Source: Varroa destructor
Taxonomy: Eukaryota > Arthropoda > Arachnida > Mesostigmata > Varroidae
Direction of reading: 5' to 3'
Assembly: GCF_002443255.2 (NCBI RefSeq)
Contig: NW_019211458.1
Span: 20,105,509-20,169,508 of the forward strand
DNA: 64,000 bases
Position 1 is the stretch's first letter, and each line of letters opens with the position of its first letter. A program made the position numbers and the translations under genes. Shown in pieces: positions 36,235 to 49,700 of the stretch. The notes below the pieces were generated by a model that had not been told where the DNA came from, did no database searches, and saw only the letters and a program-made list of their open reading frames with translations.

Positions 36235-39200
36235 TTTAAGGACAGTTTTTAAAATGCCGAGCGGGAGAGCCTGGTTGTGGCTTCAGCATGAGCTGAAGGG
36301 TTTACACAAATGTCTGATTTTTGCATTTTCTTATAATCCGCCATTGCAAGATCCGCCATTTCTAACTCCGTGGAGCATGTGACACAGCTCTTTTGATCGG
36401 TGCTACGCCGACTGCCGTTAGCGCTGAAATCTTCAGCGGCTTCAACTACATTTTAGTGCATTCGGTGATTTCACTGAGTCATGAAATCGCGCAGCGATGC
36501 TCCGTCAGTTTACGCAGGCGTGATTCCTTGATATAGTTTAGGAACACCTTAAAATCCACATAACAGAAATCGCTTCTGCTGGGTGAACGCGTGCAGCGTA
36601 ATAGTTTCTCGGTATATTTCATACCGTCTAATACTAACAAGCAGTCAGGTGATGCTTTCCGTGGAAGCTTTCCCAATAGGCGGGCCTTGAATTCATACCG
36701 TGTTGCTTTACTGCAACAACAAATACAAAGCAGTACTGAGCTGGACCTGGCAAAAGTTCACCAGTTCCGAATAGACGCTTGTACGACCAGCTGTAGCCGC
36801 CTGCTGTCTTTGAGACACGGTAATAGTTCCAGTATTAGGTTTATTCAGAGATAGTTCTTTTGTATTCAAACAATTCATTTAGTTCAGATGATTTCACGCA
36901 AATCCTTTTCGTCTTTTGTGTTGATAAGGTTTAATAACATAAAAACAAGCTAGGCGGAGTATTTTAGTTAATTGAGAAACAACACATTGAGTCAGCCCGA
37001 TTTATGTGTTAGAATATATATAATTATTATTTAGTATAAGTATTTGACACGTTGTTTCATGACTACTTACAAAATGATTAGTTTCGTTATTAATTAGTCA
37101 AGTAATAATGGTCTTAATATTTATGTTGGCAAAAATGTACATAATGTAGATTATGGTTTTTAAACTACATCAAGTTACACCTAATAGGTAATTTTCGGCG
37201 CTCATTAATTTCCGCAACTTAATTTCCGATATATTGTCATCCCAGCATACACGAAGTTTGGGCCATCTTGTCAATCTGTGATTGAGAAGCTGTCATTTTT
37301 CTATGGTATCGCTAATTTAGATGACGAAGACCCTTAAAACAATCAACAAGCATTTGAGTCACTTTTCCAGACCCAAAAATCTTGTATTTATCAATGGATT
37401 ATTTGTTTTCAAGGTATGTAGATCGAGCAGATGGAAACGATGGAAAGAAAGATAGTGTATTTTTATGGTTTCTTTTTGGATCTAGTCTCCAGTATCAAGG
37501 GGGTGTCAGCTCTCCCACAGACGCTTCCCTATGCAACAAGTACCGAAAAATACAATTTATCATACAGTTGTTTCAAGCTTGAGAATTGGAAATAAAAGGG
37601 TAAATCAATGATCGAGTATTGACACGACCGCTGAGCAATAAAGCACGAGGCTATACCTTTAATACGCAGGTTGCCTAACGGACCAAAATACTCACAACGG
37701 TTTACCAAGGCAGATGAGGTGTTGCTATTATAAGAAGACTCGATTTAAGTTTGTACTTGACTATGGTAAAATAGGAAGAGCTATGGCAACCTATCGATAG
37801 CGTAGACCATCCGGGTGCCGGAATGGACAGCAGCCTTAGGTCCGTTGTTATGGGTTTCGTGTACCACTTAAACGAATCTTTCGATGTGAGCCCGCCAACG
37901 GGAGTGTCATTGGGTATGGAAGCAGTGCACCTAAGGTATGTCAAAATATAACATGCATGCATAAATATCAATTGTAGGTATAATCGGGTAAACGACCTGC
38001 AAAGCGCGCGCGACTGATACTTTATTTTTGAAAGCCTTGTCCAATCATGGTAAAGCTATTATCGTTAAAACGTACTTTCAATATTGAAATTCTGACGAGT
38101 CTGCAATAATTACATAGAACTGTGTCATACTTCCAACGTGAAACCGAAAGATATAATCAGTATCATTGAAGATGAATATTCTGATTACCGTCAGTACAGA
38201 TACGGTTGAAGCATTCTCGTGTTTCGTATAATATGATAGTATTATTTAATTAATTTTCTATTCTTCTATCTAAATCTAATTAAAGGCAAACTTAATTTAT
38301 GTAAAAGCGTCACGAATTGGTTGCTTCAATGAGAAATCGGAACCACTCAGTGGTGACCTCAGCCTGAGCTGCAAGACGGCTAGGTATGACGGCGCTTCCG
38401 GCAGGCGTACTCCTAAACAAATATTTATTATGCCGACCTAAAGAGACGATTTCCGTGCGGGTCGTTTACAACAAGCAGGGTACATAATAGTCGCTTATTA
38501 CTAAGTTCAGTTGGATTTAACCCCAATATTATTTCTTTTGTATTATTACGATAATAGAACTATTAGTAAATTCGTTGCGACAAGTTACGCATGACGAAAT
38601 TGACAGAAAATCCTTATTAGACATCTTCTAGCAGTTGTTGGTGAAAGTATTGATGCTGTAATTTTCATGAAAAGAGCGAGAACTTCATTTTGAAATACGA
38701 TTTGTATCGAAACCTTTCGATACTTCGAACTTTTCGATCGTTCGAGCTATGAACGACCTTCCAATGGCCCACACCACGTCCGTAGAAAATGAATAACATG
38801 AAAATAGGGAAAGCTGAAGGCTTTTATATTATACATTTTTATAATGTAGATACTAAATGCATTTATATTCTTCATTAAGCTCTCTTTACGCTGAAATCTC
38901 TATTTCCGTGATAAATTAATTAGAACAGGCACTCATAAGGTTTAAACTGTTTTAGCAGAACTCATCCACCCATTTGGAAAGAGGTCTGCGTTTAGCGGCA
39001 TATGGATGGCAGTTTTTCCATTATAGTTCGTACTGAGTTGGTATGTTGTCTACGGGCTCTTCATCGGTAATCAAAAATAAGAGATTCCTCTGGACCGATT
39101 ACTAATTAACTTATTACAGTTAAGGTATGAATTTCTCTACGAATTTTAGCTATGTCATCGAATTTGATTGACTATTTGGGTCGATCAAAGCATTATGCCT

Positions 39201-42200
39201 TTGAGTTTTTCGAGCCTGAAGCGGTTCGAGAAATCCATGTTAGGTATTGCAATTTACGACTGCATCTTCATTATGTATGGCCAGGAACCGTTAACGTTAT
39301 TCCGTCGATTATGCTTCAGTACTGACTATGAAGGAAGACAGCTCTCAGACGTTTATAGAGGACGTCTCCATAGCGAGGGTTTCTGACGTTAAAAAGGCTT
39401 TGGTCCAAGAGAATGTGGTTCGCTATATAGACATTGTAGTTCCCAGGATGTGACTCTTCTCCACTTCGCTGCTCTTCATATTCACTTAAAACTATGACAA
39501 ATCCTATGCACAAAAGAAAATCCAGAAAGAAAAATATGGTTACTAGTTCAACTACTGCGTACGGTGAAAGCTGTAATGCCGAAATAAAAAAATCACTTAT
39601 AAAAATATATTATTATGACAATAAAATCCGGCTTGGTAGCTACAAGGTAATATGTAATAATGTAGGACAACATTTGTGTGTTCAATTCCAACAAAAAAAA
39701 AGAGATCTTAGAAATGCCTTTTACACGAAAGAAACCGGCGTAAGTTGTGGCGCAACTTTTACCATTGGTTTCTTAAAACACATTGGATCGTGTCTAAATC
39801 ATACTGAAGCTTATTTCTGGAGGCACTTCTGTATTTTGTAACGTTAAGATTACGATCATCACCATAACTATAAGCGGTCAGACAAACGTATGTGTCATTG
39901 TACTTCAGCAGCAAATTTCGTGTCTTCACTGTGAGGTGTCCTAGTTTCGCTTGAGGCAGAGCTCTCGAAGTAAAAAATCGACTCGCTATTTTACCGGTGG
40001 AAATATTTGCAATTTATTACGGTGCTAACAACGTCGGAAAGGCAGATGATTAACAAACGGCAGATCGCGTCAGCCGCCTTTTTAGCGCCGATCGATAGCT
40101 TGCAACATGTGCACAGCTGGTTCATTCTATCAAGCAGCGAATACCACTAGAGAGAGCAGTGGATTAGTGGACAGCTCGAAGGTGTATCTTAGAAGACGCA
40201 TGTCGTGACCGAATTTTAAGTACGAATGTAAAAATCGCCGACCGACATGATCGAATCAATGGCCCTAACGTAATATCAGCACTATGAGAATGACGTAGCT
40301 ATTTCGAAATTCGACATTTTACGTGCACCGCACGCCAAATAGAACTTTTTCTACCCAACAACGTTTATTGGAGAAAGACTGTGCTTTCTATTTTCCTCTG
40401 GTTGCCTTTGTGGCCAAAGTTTACCACACTTCGCCCATGTCTTTGATCTGTAGGTACGACATGCTTTTATGCCGTCCGGAAAGTGGAACGTTTTTGCGAA
40501 ACAAAATAACGTTAGAGTAAACAGCTGGTAAGATAGGTCATATCAGCTAAAGTTCAATGATTTCTTGAAGAAACAAAATTATAAAAAGGAACCTAGGTTA
40601 TAAGGACCGCAGTCATTGCGCATTGCGTACCACTATCTATGGTGCTCGTGTCGTCCAGCGTATGTTAATTGGCCGAGCACTATGTGTCACACAAATGTGT
40701 GACAACGTTCATCATTGGAAATGTTGAATTTGTTTGCTTGTGCAGGGAGTCCAGTCAGCTGAGACTCAAAAAACTCCCACCGTAGTCCTCAGCTGGACCT
40801 TGCTATATCGAATTTTTACTACCTTAAACCATTAGCATTTTAGGGCTGGCCTACGTTTACCGGTGGCGCAAACATAGAAAATAACGTTAGTTTCATCTGG
40901 TAGTCTTCTTACTCTCGAGAAAAAACTTCGCCAATAAGTAACAGCTAAATTGTTTTGTCAAATATTACACATGTTCTGCGTTGCTGGTAGCAGTGGTAAA
41001 TAATGTGTAAACCAACTCATCGACGACTTCTATAGACCGAGGTTTTCCACTCGCTTCTTGTTGAAACCATAAGAACAGAATGATTAAAAAGCTGACGAGA
41101 GGTAAGTACGAGCTTATACGACTATGTAGACTCTCGATAGGATTGTAACACGGCCCAGCGTAAACTTAGTTAACAGAGCTTTCTACGTGCCACGGGATTC
41201 GGAATCGGTTGACCAACTTGTATACTATGCGCGTACCACAGGGCGCATTTAGCTTTTGTCGAAGGTATAACTGGAATAACGTTGTACATTTTTTTCTAAT
41301 AGTCAACTTAGCGACGACAGCAGTACCTTGTTTTAGATGTATTGTTTATATATATGGGATAGTGCATGACTATTAAGATTCTAATCGGGCTTTTATCTAC
41401 GCGTTAAACGGCGCGTCTTCCGCTGCCTTCTGAACAATCGATTCACTTGGTATCTGCTTCATGGACACATTCTCTCCTGTATTCTCCGTTCGTCACTAGT
41501 TTCGATGGCACGCTGAACGTCATTAAAAAAATGCTATTGAGTAAATCGCAGTGATGACGATGATCTTCCTTCCGCCCCGGTCGATCGCCACGGCGCCGAG
41601 CCTTTGAACGTCGGCTTTTTAGACGCGGCACCCCACATAATATGATAATGGTGGGACATTGATTATTAGCGGTGTTTTTGTCCCGGCGTCTGTTTGTCGC
41701 CAATAAAATACAAACGTAAACTCATCCGCGTAACAACGCTACACTTATGCTGGCGACAGCCGTAGTTATAGTCCGTGATGCCAGAGATTGGCTTTACCGC
41801 AGGCCTCGTCTCTGCTGAAACGCTTCATTAGAAAATATCTATACTTAGGGTTAATTAATTAGTTAACACCTATGCTATGTGGTCGGACATTATTGTCCAT
41901 ATCATTCTCCCGTTTAGTGACAGATGACTGTTCATTTCTACCTCTACATCTTAGATTTATCGGCAACCCTCAGCTAAACCGGTTGGTTAGGGTAGAAGCG
42001 GTGTATTTGGCGCTCGTGCGCTTACTGACAGGTTTTTTTCTAGCACACGAGTCAAATCGCTTTTACTCGAATTTAAATGAAGTGTAATGTGTTCTAACGT
42101 GTCCTGCTGTAGATGAAAATCTGTGTTCAGGACCAGCTTCAAAGCAGCAAAAGACCACGAACAAAACACGCAGAGAAAAAAAAACTCTCGGACATAGTGA

Positions 42201-42994
42201 ACATCGTAACCGCTACTGCTGTTGCTGCCGAGAAAAACAAAAAGGGGAGGGGGATGGTGGTCTCTTTTTTTGAGGATCATTCCTGTCGCTCCATTGGCTG
42301 CCGCAAGTAGAGGCGGCGCCTGCGTAGATTTTAGTACGCTGTGAATGCTATTCTACTCATTGGTAAGGTAAGCTAAGCTACCTGTCGCATTAGCCCATAG
42401 GTAGGCAGGAAAAAGCCAGTCTCAACGTTTTGGGAGTGCATGCCGGTCCACGAACGTCCTAGTGCTATAGGCTATAAGCCCATAACATAGCGAAATCCAG
42501 CATACAATGGTCGACTATTATCCAAGCAAGCGTTCGATTACGTTCAGTTGCCGAGACGTGTGGGAAATTAGGACATTCAAGATTCATATTTTTAATTAAG
42601 TATCAGCAGCTTCATTACCGGATGGTTGCTAGGGCTCGCGAAGTGTTAGAGTTGCGAGGTGCTGACAGGAGGCCGGATTAAAGTGGAACGATTGTATAGG
42701 AGTCGTTCTTGTAGAAATCGTGAATGTCAGGGAACAATACTCCGGGCCAAAAGAAAGGTCAGTAATTGTACGACATTCCATGCGTTTATTCAAAACAATT
42801 CCTGACGGGTAATGATACGCATTAAGGATGTCCTTCCTTACACTTACGGAGTTGGCTTCTCAACTATCGTATCGTATTGAGTTACAAACATAGACTCCTC
42901 GGATGAAGATTTTCCTTTGCTTGTCTTATGCTCGACTTTAACGCTCGTGTAACTATGGATGCTTTCTCTTTCGTATAAGCGTTAATGTCAAGCT

Positions 42995-43021
42995 ACACAC
43001 ACACACACACACACACACACA
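42995..43021. repeat. (AC)n microsatellite
   Basis: About 13 uninterrupted AC units. Confidence 0.97.
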
Positions 43022-43599
43022 GATAAATTACAAATAATCCAAGAGGTATGCCCCTCTCAGACAAGCAATCGCCATAGCGGTTACCTTAATCTATCTGGCA
43101 AAATAGACTCGCCAACCACTGTGTAGTTGGGTAGCGGGACATATCCCGAAAGTTATAATGTCATAAACGCAATTAGGTGAAAAAAAAACATGGAATACTA
43201 TAAACAACAGGTCTGATACGAACGTTTTTCCGTTCCGTCAATACACTGCAAAGCAAGCGCAAAGAACGTAACAAACAAAGTTTTGTTATCGCTACAAAGG
43301 CTTAAACAAGTACTTATCGCCAGCGTATTTGATTTGAGTTCACAGGTGTTTTACAAATCAGCTGCAGTAATTTAAGGTTAGTAATGTTTACTCTATGCGT
43401 GTACTTGCATTTTTTTAGAACATGTCTGAATCAATGTGCTAGAGCCAGAGAGATGGCTCATAGAAGGGACCACAGCGTGTTACCTGGATACATATTTTAC
43501 TATTCCTTATACAGACGCACGTAGCGTTGGGCAAATGAAACACAAATATACCACATAAAATGTGCTAAGACCTATGTGGTGTGTGTCAGTTCGTTCTGT

Positions 43600-44640
43600 T
43601 TGCCCCTCTCAAGGCTTCATTGATCATCGCTTCTCTTATCAATAAGAATCGGGATCGATCTCGACGATCTTTTTTCCACATGTACAAGTAAATTTGAAAT
43701 AAACAGGAGTGGTAGAGTGTTTAAATCTGCGGTGAGACTTCATGGCCTCCGTCTTGTTTCTATTGATTACCAGTTTTGCGTTTCTGACGCCTAACGAGAG
43801 CTTTGCGGGAGTCCGCTCGACATAAAACTGTATTTTTTCAATAAGGAAAAGATCGCCGGCATAAAGCAGCCATAACGAAAACAGAGGTACACTGGATTTG
43901 GGTTATCATCCAGTGCTATGCCTAGGTTGATCGAAATAACAATTCTGGCTGGACCACTCCATCATCTATGTTAATGGAGTATCTTGTAGGATAACGTCTG
44001 TTGTTAACCGTAAATCGCTCTAGTCAGATACAGCATCTTCCGAATAAGCTGTGCCAAATCGCTGTCTTGGGGGACCGTATCAAACACCAATTTGAAATGT
44101 GCAAACACGACGTAAAGAGCCTATTTTGGTCGACGACAGATACGACCCATTTTCTGAGGTATTATGCTGCATAAAGTGGAGAGTTGTGCGAGAATAAGTA
44201 AACAAGCTTTCAGGAACCTCGTCACACGCCATGTGATAACATAGGTAAGAGCCTTGTGGCAGCAACTTCTCGTCGCGACCACCCCCTATCTATAAAGATG
44301 AGTCGTGCGGATTACTTTTTTTCTTTGTGTATGACGCTTCGGAGGGCAGGACTTCAGTTCCTTGGCAGGCGGTCATGCTGTTAACAGGCACTGAATAAGC
44401 TTGTTCAGTAAAAAAAAATCATGTCGGCCGAACGTTTGAAGCATTGATTGCAAACGGAGCGCATGTCGATTTGTGGCTGCGGCTGGTTTGAGCCCTAAAA
44501 AATATCTTCTTTTGCCTGTCAAGATGTATGCGATCCTCTTGGCAACTGTTCCTTTGTAACTCTACCAACCACGTTCGACGACACACAATTGTCCGTGTCA
44601 AAAGAAACACCTAGAAAGCTGCATCGTCTTCACTCGCTTT
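43600..44640 (-). mobile_element. decayed LINE, reverse transcriptase remnant
   Basis: Minus-strand translation across frameshifts recovers non-LTR reverse transcriptase blocks in the right order. Near 44,060-44,110 lies a motif-A region reading VVFAHFKLVFDTVPQD (family pattern: VxFxDFxKAFDxVxxx), in which the first catalytic Asp is His. Next, at about 43,930-43,980, comes an IDDGVVQPE-like counterpart of the GVxQG motif. Then at 43852-43863 lies LLYAGDLFLIE, counterpart of YADD, with one Asp replaced by Gly, followed by VINRNKTEAMK, matching the conserved lysine-containing motif. Stops and frame changes separate the blocks and two catalytic positions are altered, so the copy is dead. The pattern resembles Jockey/CR1-type arthropod LINEs; the clade is not secure. 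The ends are approximate. Confidence 0.7.
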
Positions 44641-46255
44641 CTACTGACGTAGCACCGTCACCTAATTTACAGTCCACGAATTGCGTTAATGACGTAACTT
44701 GAAGAAAATATTCGATAGGGAAAACTGTATTCGTAAGGACCGCTTCGTGATTAATTCTTCACTGATGCCATGCCTGATTTATCTCAGGTACACACTTTAG
44801 GCCATTCGTCGTACGAAACTGTTTTAAAGAAACTACTCAAATGTTTGTCTAGGCCGTTGTTTTTTGACATGCACAGCACTATCTAAGACACGATTATGTA
44901 TGAAGCCAAGGCCCTATATACCAGGACCCGTAGGCATAACTAATTGCTTCTAGGCTGACTAGAGCTAGATTTAGCATTTTAGTTACCTTGAAGCTGCATG
45001 CTCGTAGTTACTTGGTCAAAAGAACTATGAAGTATACGTAAATCTAAAATGTGTTATAAAGCTGCTGAAACCCGTGTCTCTTTTTTTTCATATAATACGT
45101 TTATTCTCAATGAGGGAGGCGGTAGCAGTGCTGCAAAGGCTTCGGTTAATATTGCATTACATCGCTGTGAAATTCTAGGCGTCTGGATATTTACCTCGGC
45201 TGTTTTTAAGTTGACGGAAGGGTATCTCGAGGTCACCTTAACTTCCTGAAGTTATGTTTGGACAAGCAGATAGCTCGCTTTGTAACAGCGTGAATAAACC
45301 CATTGATCTTCCCGTAATTCTCCTGTTAAGTCGTTATCCTGTATCTCTTGTTAAGACGTCTTTACTGCATTTAGGCCTTATTTTGACTACCGCACTGTGC
45401 GACCACAACTTCCATAAGCGGCAGTGCACTATGGTTAATGTTTTCAAAGAAACTTTTTACTTTATACTGATGCCGTCTTTATTGCCGCAGGTAATACGCA
45501 GTCGCTGTCTCAGCAACAATTTGACGTTGCTGATGCTCTTTCTATACGCAAAATAGACAACGTACTGTATTCTTGAGGTAATTGTCAGATCTAGTACGAC
45601 ATCGAACGTACAAGGGAACCATATTTTGAAGCTTGGAGTTCCTGAACATTTCCGCACCGCCATTGGGTTGCACTTACCGCCTATTTTATCATTATATACC
45701 CGGTATCGCTAGATACAGCACAAAAAACACAAACTGAGCTACAGGGACTAGACCTCCATTTTGTTCTGGGAATATTGATTATTATTATTATTTCCAAATT
45801 TTAATGTCCAAGTCAAGTATCTTTTGAATGAAAGATCACTTAGCTCTAGACTCTTAACTTACAGTAAGGGATTTCAACTAATTATTAGATGATTATTTCA
45901 AAGTATCGATTATAGTTGAAACTCATAGAAATATGTAGACCTCGAAACAGAAATTCCTTCCTAGAATAGAGAGATGTACCTGGGCGAGGCACCTAAATAG
46001 GCGCATGGATCATCTCTACAGTTTGTTTAGAGTCAGAATTCTATGCTTGATATTTAGGCAAAGACTTATCCAATCGATAGTCTACAAAAGAGCGCACCGG
46101 CAGTGGCCACCACTAAATAACTGTTTCGTGCCTGTGACGAGCGGCGCAAGAAACGCTCCATATGTTCCTCCGCAAGAGTATTCAACGATTATGAACAGCT
46201 CATGAAATCTGCTCGCGGCAGCTAATCCGGAACGCGTCTTTACTTTTTTTTTTAG
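44641..46255. other. non-coding, upstream flank of the transporter gene
   Basis: No gene recognised. The end of the block has a strong 3' splice-site-like tract (tttacttttttttttag, ending at 46255). The transporter mRNA therefore probably has a 5' UTR exon further upstream that I cannot locate. Confidence 0.5.
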
Positions 46256-46722
46256 TCGAATATCCCATATCACCGTCTAGAGGAATCCCAACTGACTCTG
46301 CCCAATGCCTGCTGCTCTTTCAACTCATCCGCCGCTCACTGACAGGGATGATAGCGACGAAGGGTCCGCCTGTAATACGCGCCTATCCGGCATCACGTAC
46401 AACCTTACCTCTCCAGCATCTCTATCGAGCTCAGGCAGTGATCCCGGCCAGTGGTTAACGCCTCCCGCCGCGTCCCCGTTTACCCACAGCAGTCGTACAT
46501 CGAATTGGTCCTTCGAGGATGAGCCATCCTGGTGTTCGGCGTGTCTTGCCGGCGTGGGCAGATGGGTTATTGGCAAACTGGCCGAAGACATCAGCCGGAG
46601 CGAGGCGTGGCTTTTAGCCACTATTACCGGAGTTAACTTTTTGTCGTTCTGCGCGGGTAGCATTATTGCGCCTATTTTACCACAGCATCTTGCAAAAAAG
46701 ATGGAACAATTTGGCAAAGAAG
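46256..46722 (+). CDS. SLC18B1-like exon 1 (coding from 46305)
   Basis: A polypyrimidine tract and AG at 46254-46255 suggest an upstream 5' UTR intron. Coding starts at ATG 46305 and ends at a consensus donor (GAAG|gtaagg), phase 1. It carries the long Ser/Thr/Pro-rich N-terminus and TM1. Confidence 0.85.
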
Positions 46723-49700
46723 GTAAGGGCACTATGCCTCTGTCTGATTTTTATCATTACCTAGTTAGAACTAGCATTCCCTTGTTAGCAGAAGGATGTT
46801 ACACTGCGTTAATTAGTACAAGCCATTCTGTGTCAACCGTATTACCATGCAGTAATAAGCGACCGATTGAACGTTCTATTTTTACAATTTAGATCTAACA
46901 AAAACAACGTTCATGTCAAAATCTCGAACAATATACTATTATCTAAATGGATATTTACGTAATAATAATAATATAAGAAATTAACAGTATACCAATACGT
47001 AATGACGAGCAAGAGTTTAATGCCAATTTAAGAGGGACTCCCTATCGTTGTTGCACGAACCTGGAAAAAAGTTCCCACAAAGAACTTCGTAACATCTTTA
47101 GTTTAATAACAGCAGGATAACTGTCAATGCCAAATGATTATTTCACATTATCGGCCTCCGCTTTCGTTGCTCACTTCGTTTTTTGAAAAATGTTTTAAAG
47201 GTTAATACAATGTATTCTGATTTCCTACGAGAGTTAGGTCCGTAGGCTTAAATTTTGACTGTGGGTACCTCTACGAAGATGGTTAGATGATTTCCGTTAG
47301 TGTGTACCTGTTGCTTCTTTTCCTTTCGAATTATTTCCATGTCTGATGAGTTCCTTGAATCGAAAAATCACAATGGTCTTAGCAAATGCTACTTATTAAT
47401 GCTTACCGGTACCAGGTAAACGTTGCGTCGTCCTATTTGGTGCTCTGCGTATACCTAGCAGATTAAACCTTCTGCATGACGTTTCTTAATAGCACGCTGT
47501 TATGGCGGCACTCTAATCCAGCGGTTGCCTTCGTGAGAATTTCCATGTTGAATTTTACGTCCTTAGAGAATCCCTATTTTTCTAATGCAAACTTTTAGCG
47601 GAATCGGCATAATTCTATCGAGACTACTATCAGTTGTTTACCCAACGTTACGTTGTGCACGTGGTTGAGTTAGGCACTGGTAAGCCATTTGATATTTCCA
47701 GATGCTATCCTCAAAGTCAGTTCAGCTTGTACGTCTCTCACACGTTTTCAGGGCGCCGATCCGTCCAGTTCCTTGGCAGATATCTAAATTGTAAACCGGA
47801 AAAAAAAGATGATCTTATGTTAGGAAACAGCGACGGCAAGGACGAACCTTTCCCGAAACGACTGTGCAACTGTCGATACGATGACGATGATTAATAGTAT
47901 TTTTATCTCTTTGCAATTAAACGAATAGCGTTCGTTCAGGCCAATATACCATAGAACCGCACGATCCAAGACCCGATCGATTTCAATGATCTTATCGAGG
48001 TAGTTGCCTGAATTCTCTCACGTAAAGACCACTGCTACATATGCGGTCTTGTGGCGTCTCAAAAGTAATACTGCATTCTGTCTCTGTCAGTTCACCTTAC
48101 CGATATTCACAAACAGTCACCTCGTGCGAAATGGACGTCTTGTCTGCTAATAGGATTACGCGTCAATGATACTCGTAGAGATAGCTCCCTCGAAAACTAC
48201 GTCAAGCTTAAACCATTTACGACGCTAACAGCGCAACGGATACGATTCATTTGCGTATTCGCCGTTACGGCTTGGCTTTCTATTTACGTGTCGTTTTCTT
48301 GTTTCCGCAAAAGTATAGATCTTTACACTTTATGTAGATATAACTACTAATTATTTCGTCCGTTATGCCGCTGACAGCGCGCAGTAAAACACAGATTGTA
48401 AAGTGCATCTTTTCACATTGCCTATACGAAAATGTTAGAGCTCCCCTTTTCTATTGGCTTACAAACGATCGTTCCCGAGATTGTTCGGATCAATCAGTTC
48501 ATGTTAATAACTGAATCGATTTATCAATCCATCATTTCAGGTACAGTCAGTGAGTTGCACGTCTCACTTGCCTTTGTCCTATATGCAGGATCATCAATGA
48601 TCTCCTCGCTCGTTTTCGGCCCATTTATTCCTCGGTTCGGTGTTGAGTATCTCTACTATCCCGGTCTGATAACAGTCGCCCTTACCAACATCGCCTTGGG
48701 CGCTCTCGATCTCTTGCCAATCGGTTCCTACGAGAATTACATTCTTGCCCAGCGCGTTGTAAGTAGCACCGAACGGTCACATGGTACTGGGTAGAACGGG
48801 TGACATCTGGTACATAATCAGCACACAAGCAATCCATTTCAAAAATATGCTGGTTGTATTTCCAGAAAAAAACGAAAACGTTCAGTGCGAAATAGCTAGA
48901 AAAACTGTTTGTTTTTTTCAGTATGAAGAAACAACGGTACAGAAAGATGGATTCCATATCAATGAATAAGGTAGATAAGCGACTATGGAAATACGCGAAT
49001 AACAACGAGTACAATTGGTGCTCTCGCTAAACAATAGCGCGTCCAACATTTCAGAACCTACGGATACAAAGGACACACTATACTGGGCCTGTTTCAGGCA
49101 CATCCAGGAATTGCAGAACGATTGTTCTTCTTCTTCTTCTTCTTTCATCAAATCATATGATCACCAAAAATACAGAAAATAGACACAATGACTCCAACCA
49201 ATTCAAAGTATTAGAGCATAAGTGGTATATATATATAGTTACTGATGCATTATTGATGGACACCAGAAACCCTCAAAGCTCCGGTACTGGTGATAGGAAA
49301 CAGGATATCGCACGTCTCAAGTCGGTGACAGAATGATGGTCGTAATTAGTAACAGAAGTGTTCTTCCTCGATAGATTCGCGTCATTGAGGGCATTGGCGC
49401 TGCCGCATTCAACACTTCGTCACACAGCATTATAATGAAAGTTTTTTCGCGTTACATCGACGAAGCGTTTGCCGCAGTTGAAGCAGCGGTCGCGATCAGC
49501 TTCTCATTAGGTCCAATTATTGGCAGCCTACTCGTCTCATCGTTCGGCTGGTTCTGGGCATTTTTCGTGTTCGGCATTATTGTACTAGCGACTATTCCGA
49601 TTTCAGTGTGCGTTTTTGGTAACTACGGTTCTCTTCGCTATGTCGAATACCTGCGAATCCGAGGGGACCCTTTATTGCCATTGGAAATTGTGCTTTCATG

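Larger units (their letters stand above)
35341..43590. other. non-coding, no gene confirmed
   Basis: Long AT-rich stretch with several (TA)n tracts (35797-35815, 35940-35953, 36152-36234) and an (AC)n tract at 42995-43021. A short palindrome lies at 40684-40703. A minus-strand frame at 36479-36676 contains CYVDFKVFLNYIKE, which faintly resembles a reverse transcriptase motif A with its second half changed; this is too weak to call. Other open frames (39494-39841, 41443-41703) have no recognised domains. Confidence 0.45.

Noticed and set aside
36479..36676. Minus-strand CYVDFKVFLNYIKE, possible RT motif A
   Set aside because: Only one motif half matches; no GVxQG or YADD counterpart was found next to it.
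39494..39841. Plus-strand 115-codon open frame
   Set aside because: Lys/Asn/Tyr-rich composition reflects AT-rich DNA; no domain or splice signals.
47634..47894. 86-codon open frame inside intron 1 of the transporter
   Set aside because: It would not splice in frame with exons 1 and 2 and has no domain; ends in a chance poly-Asp.
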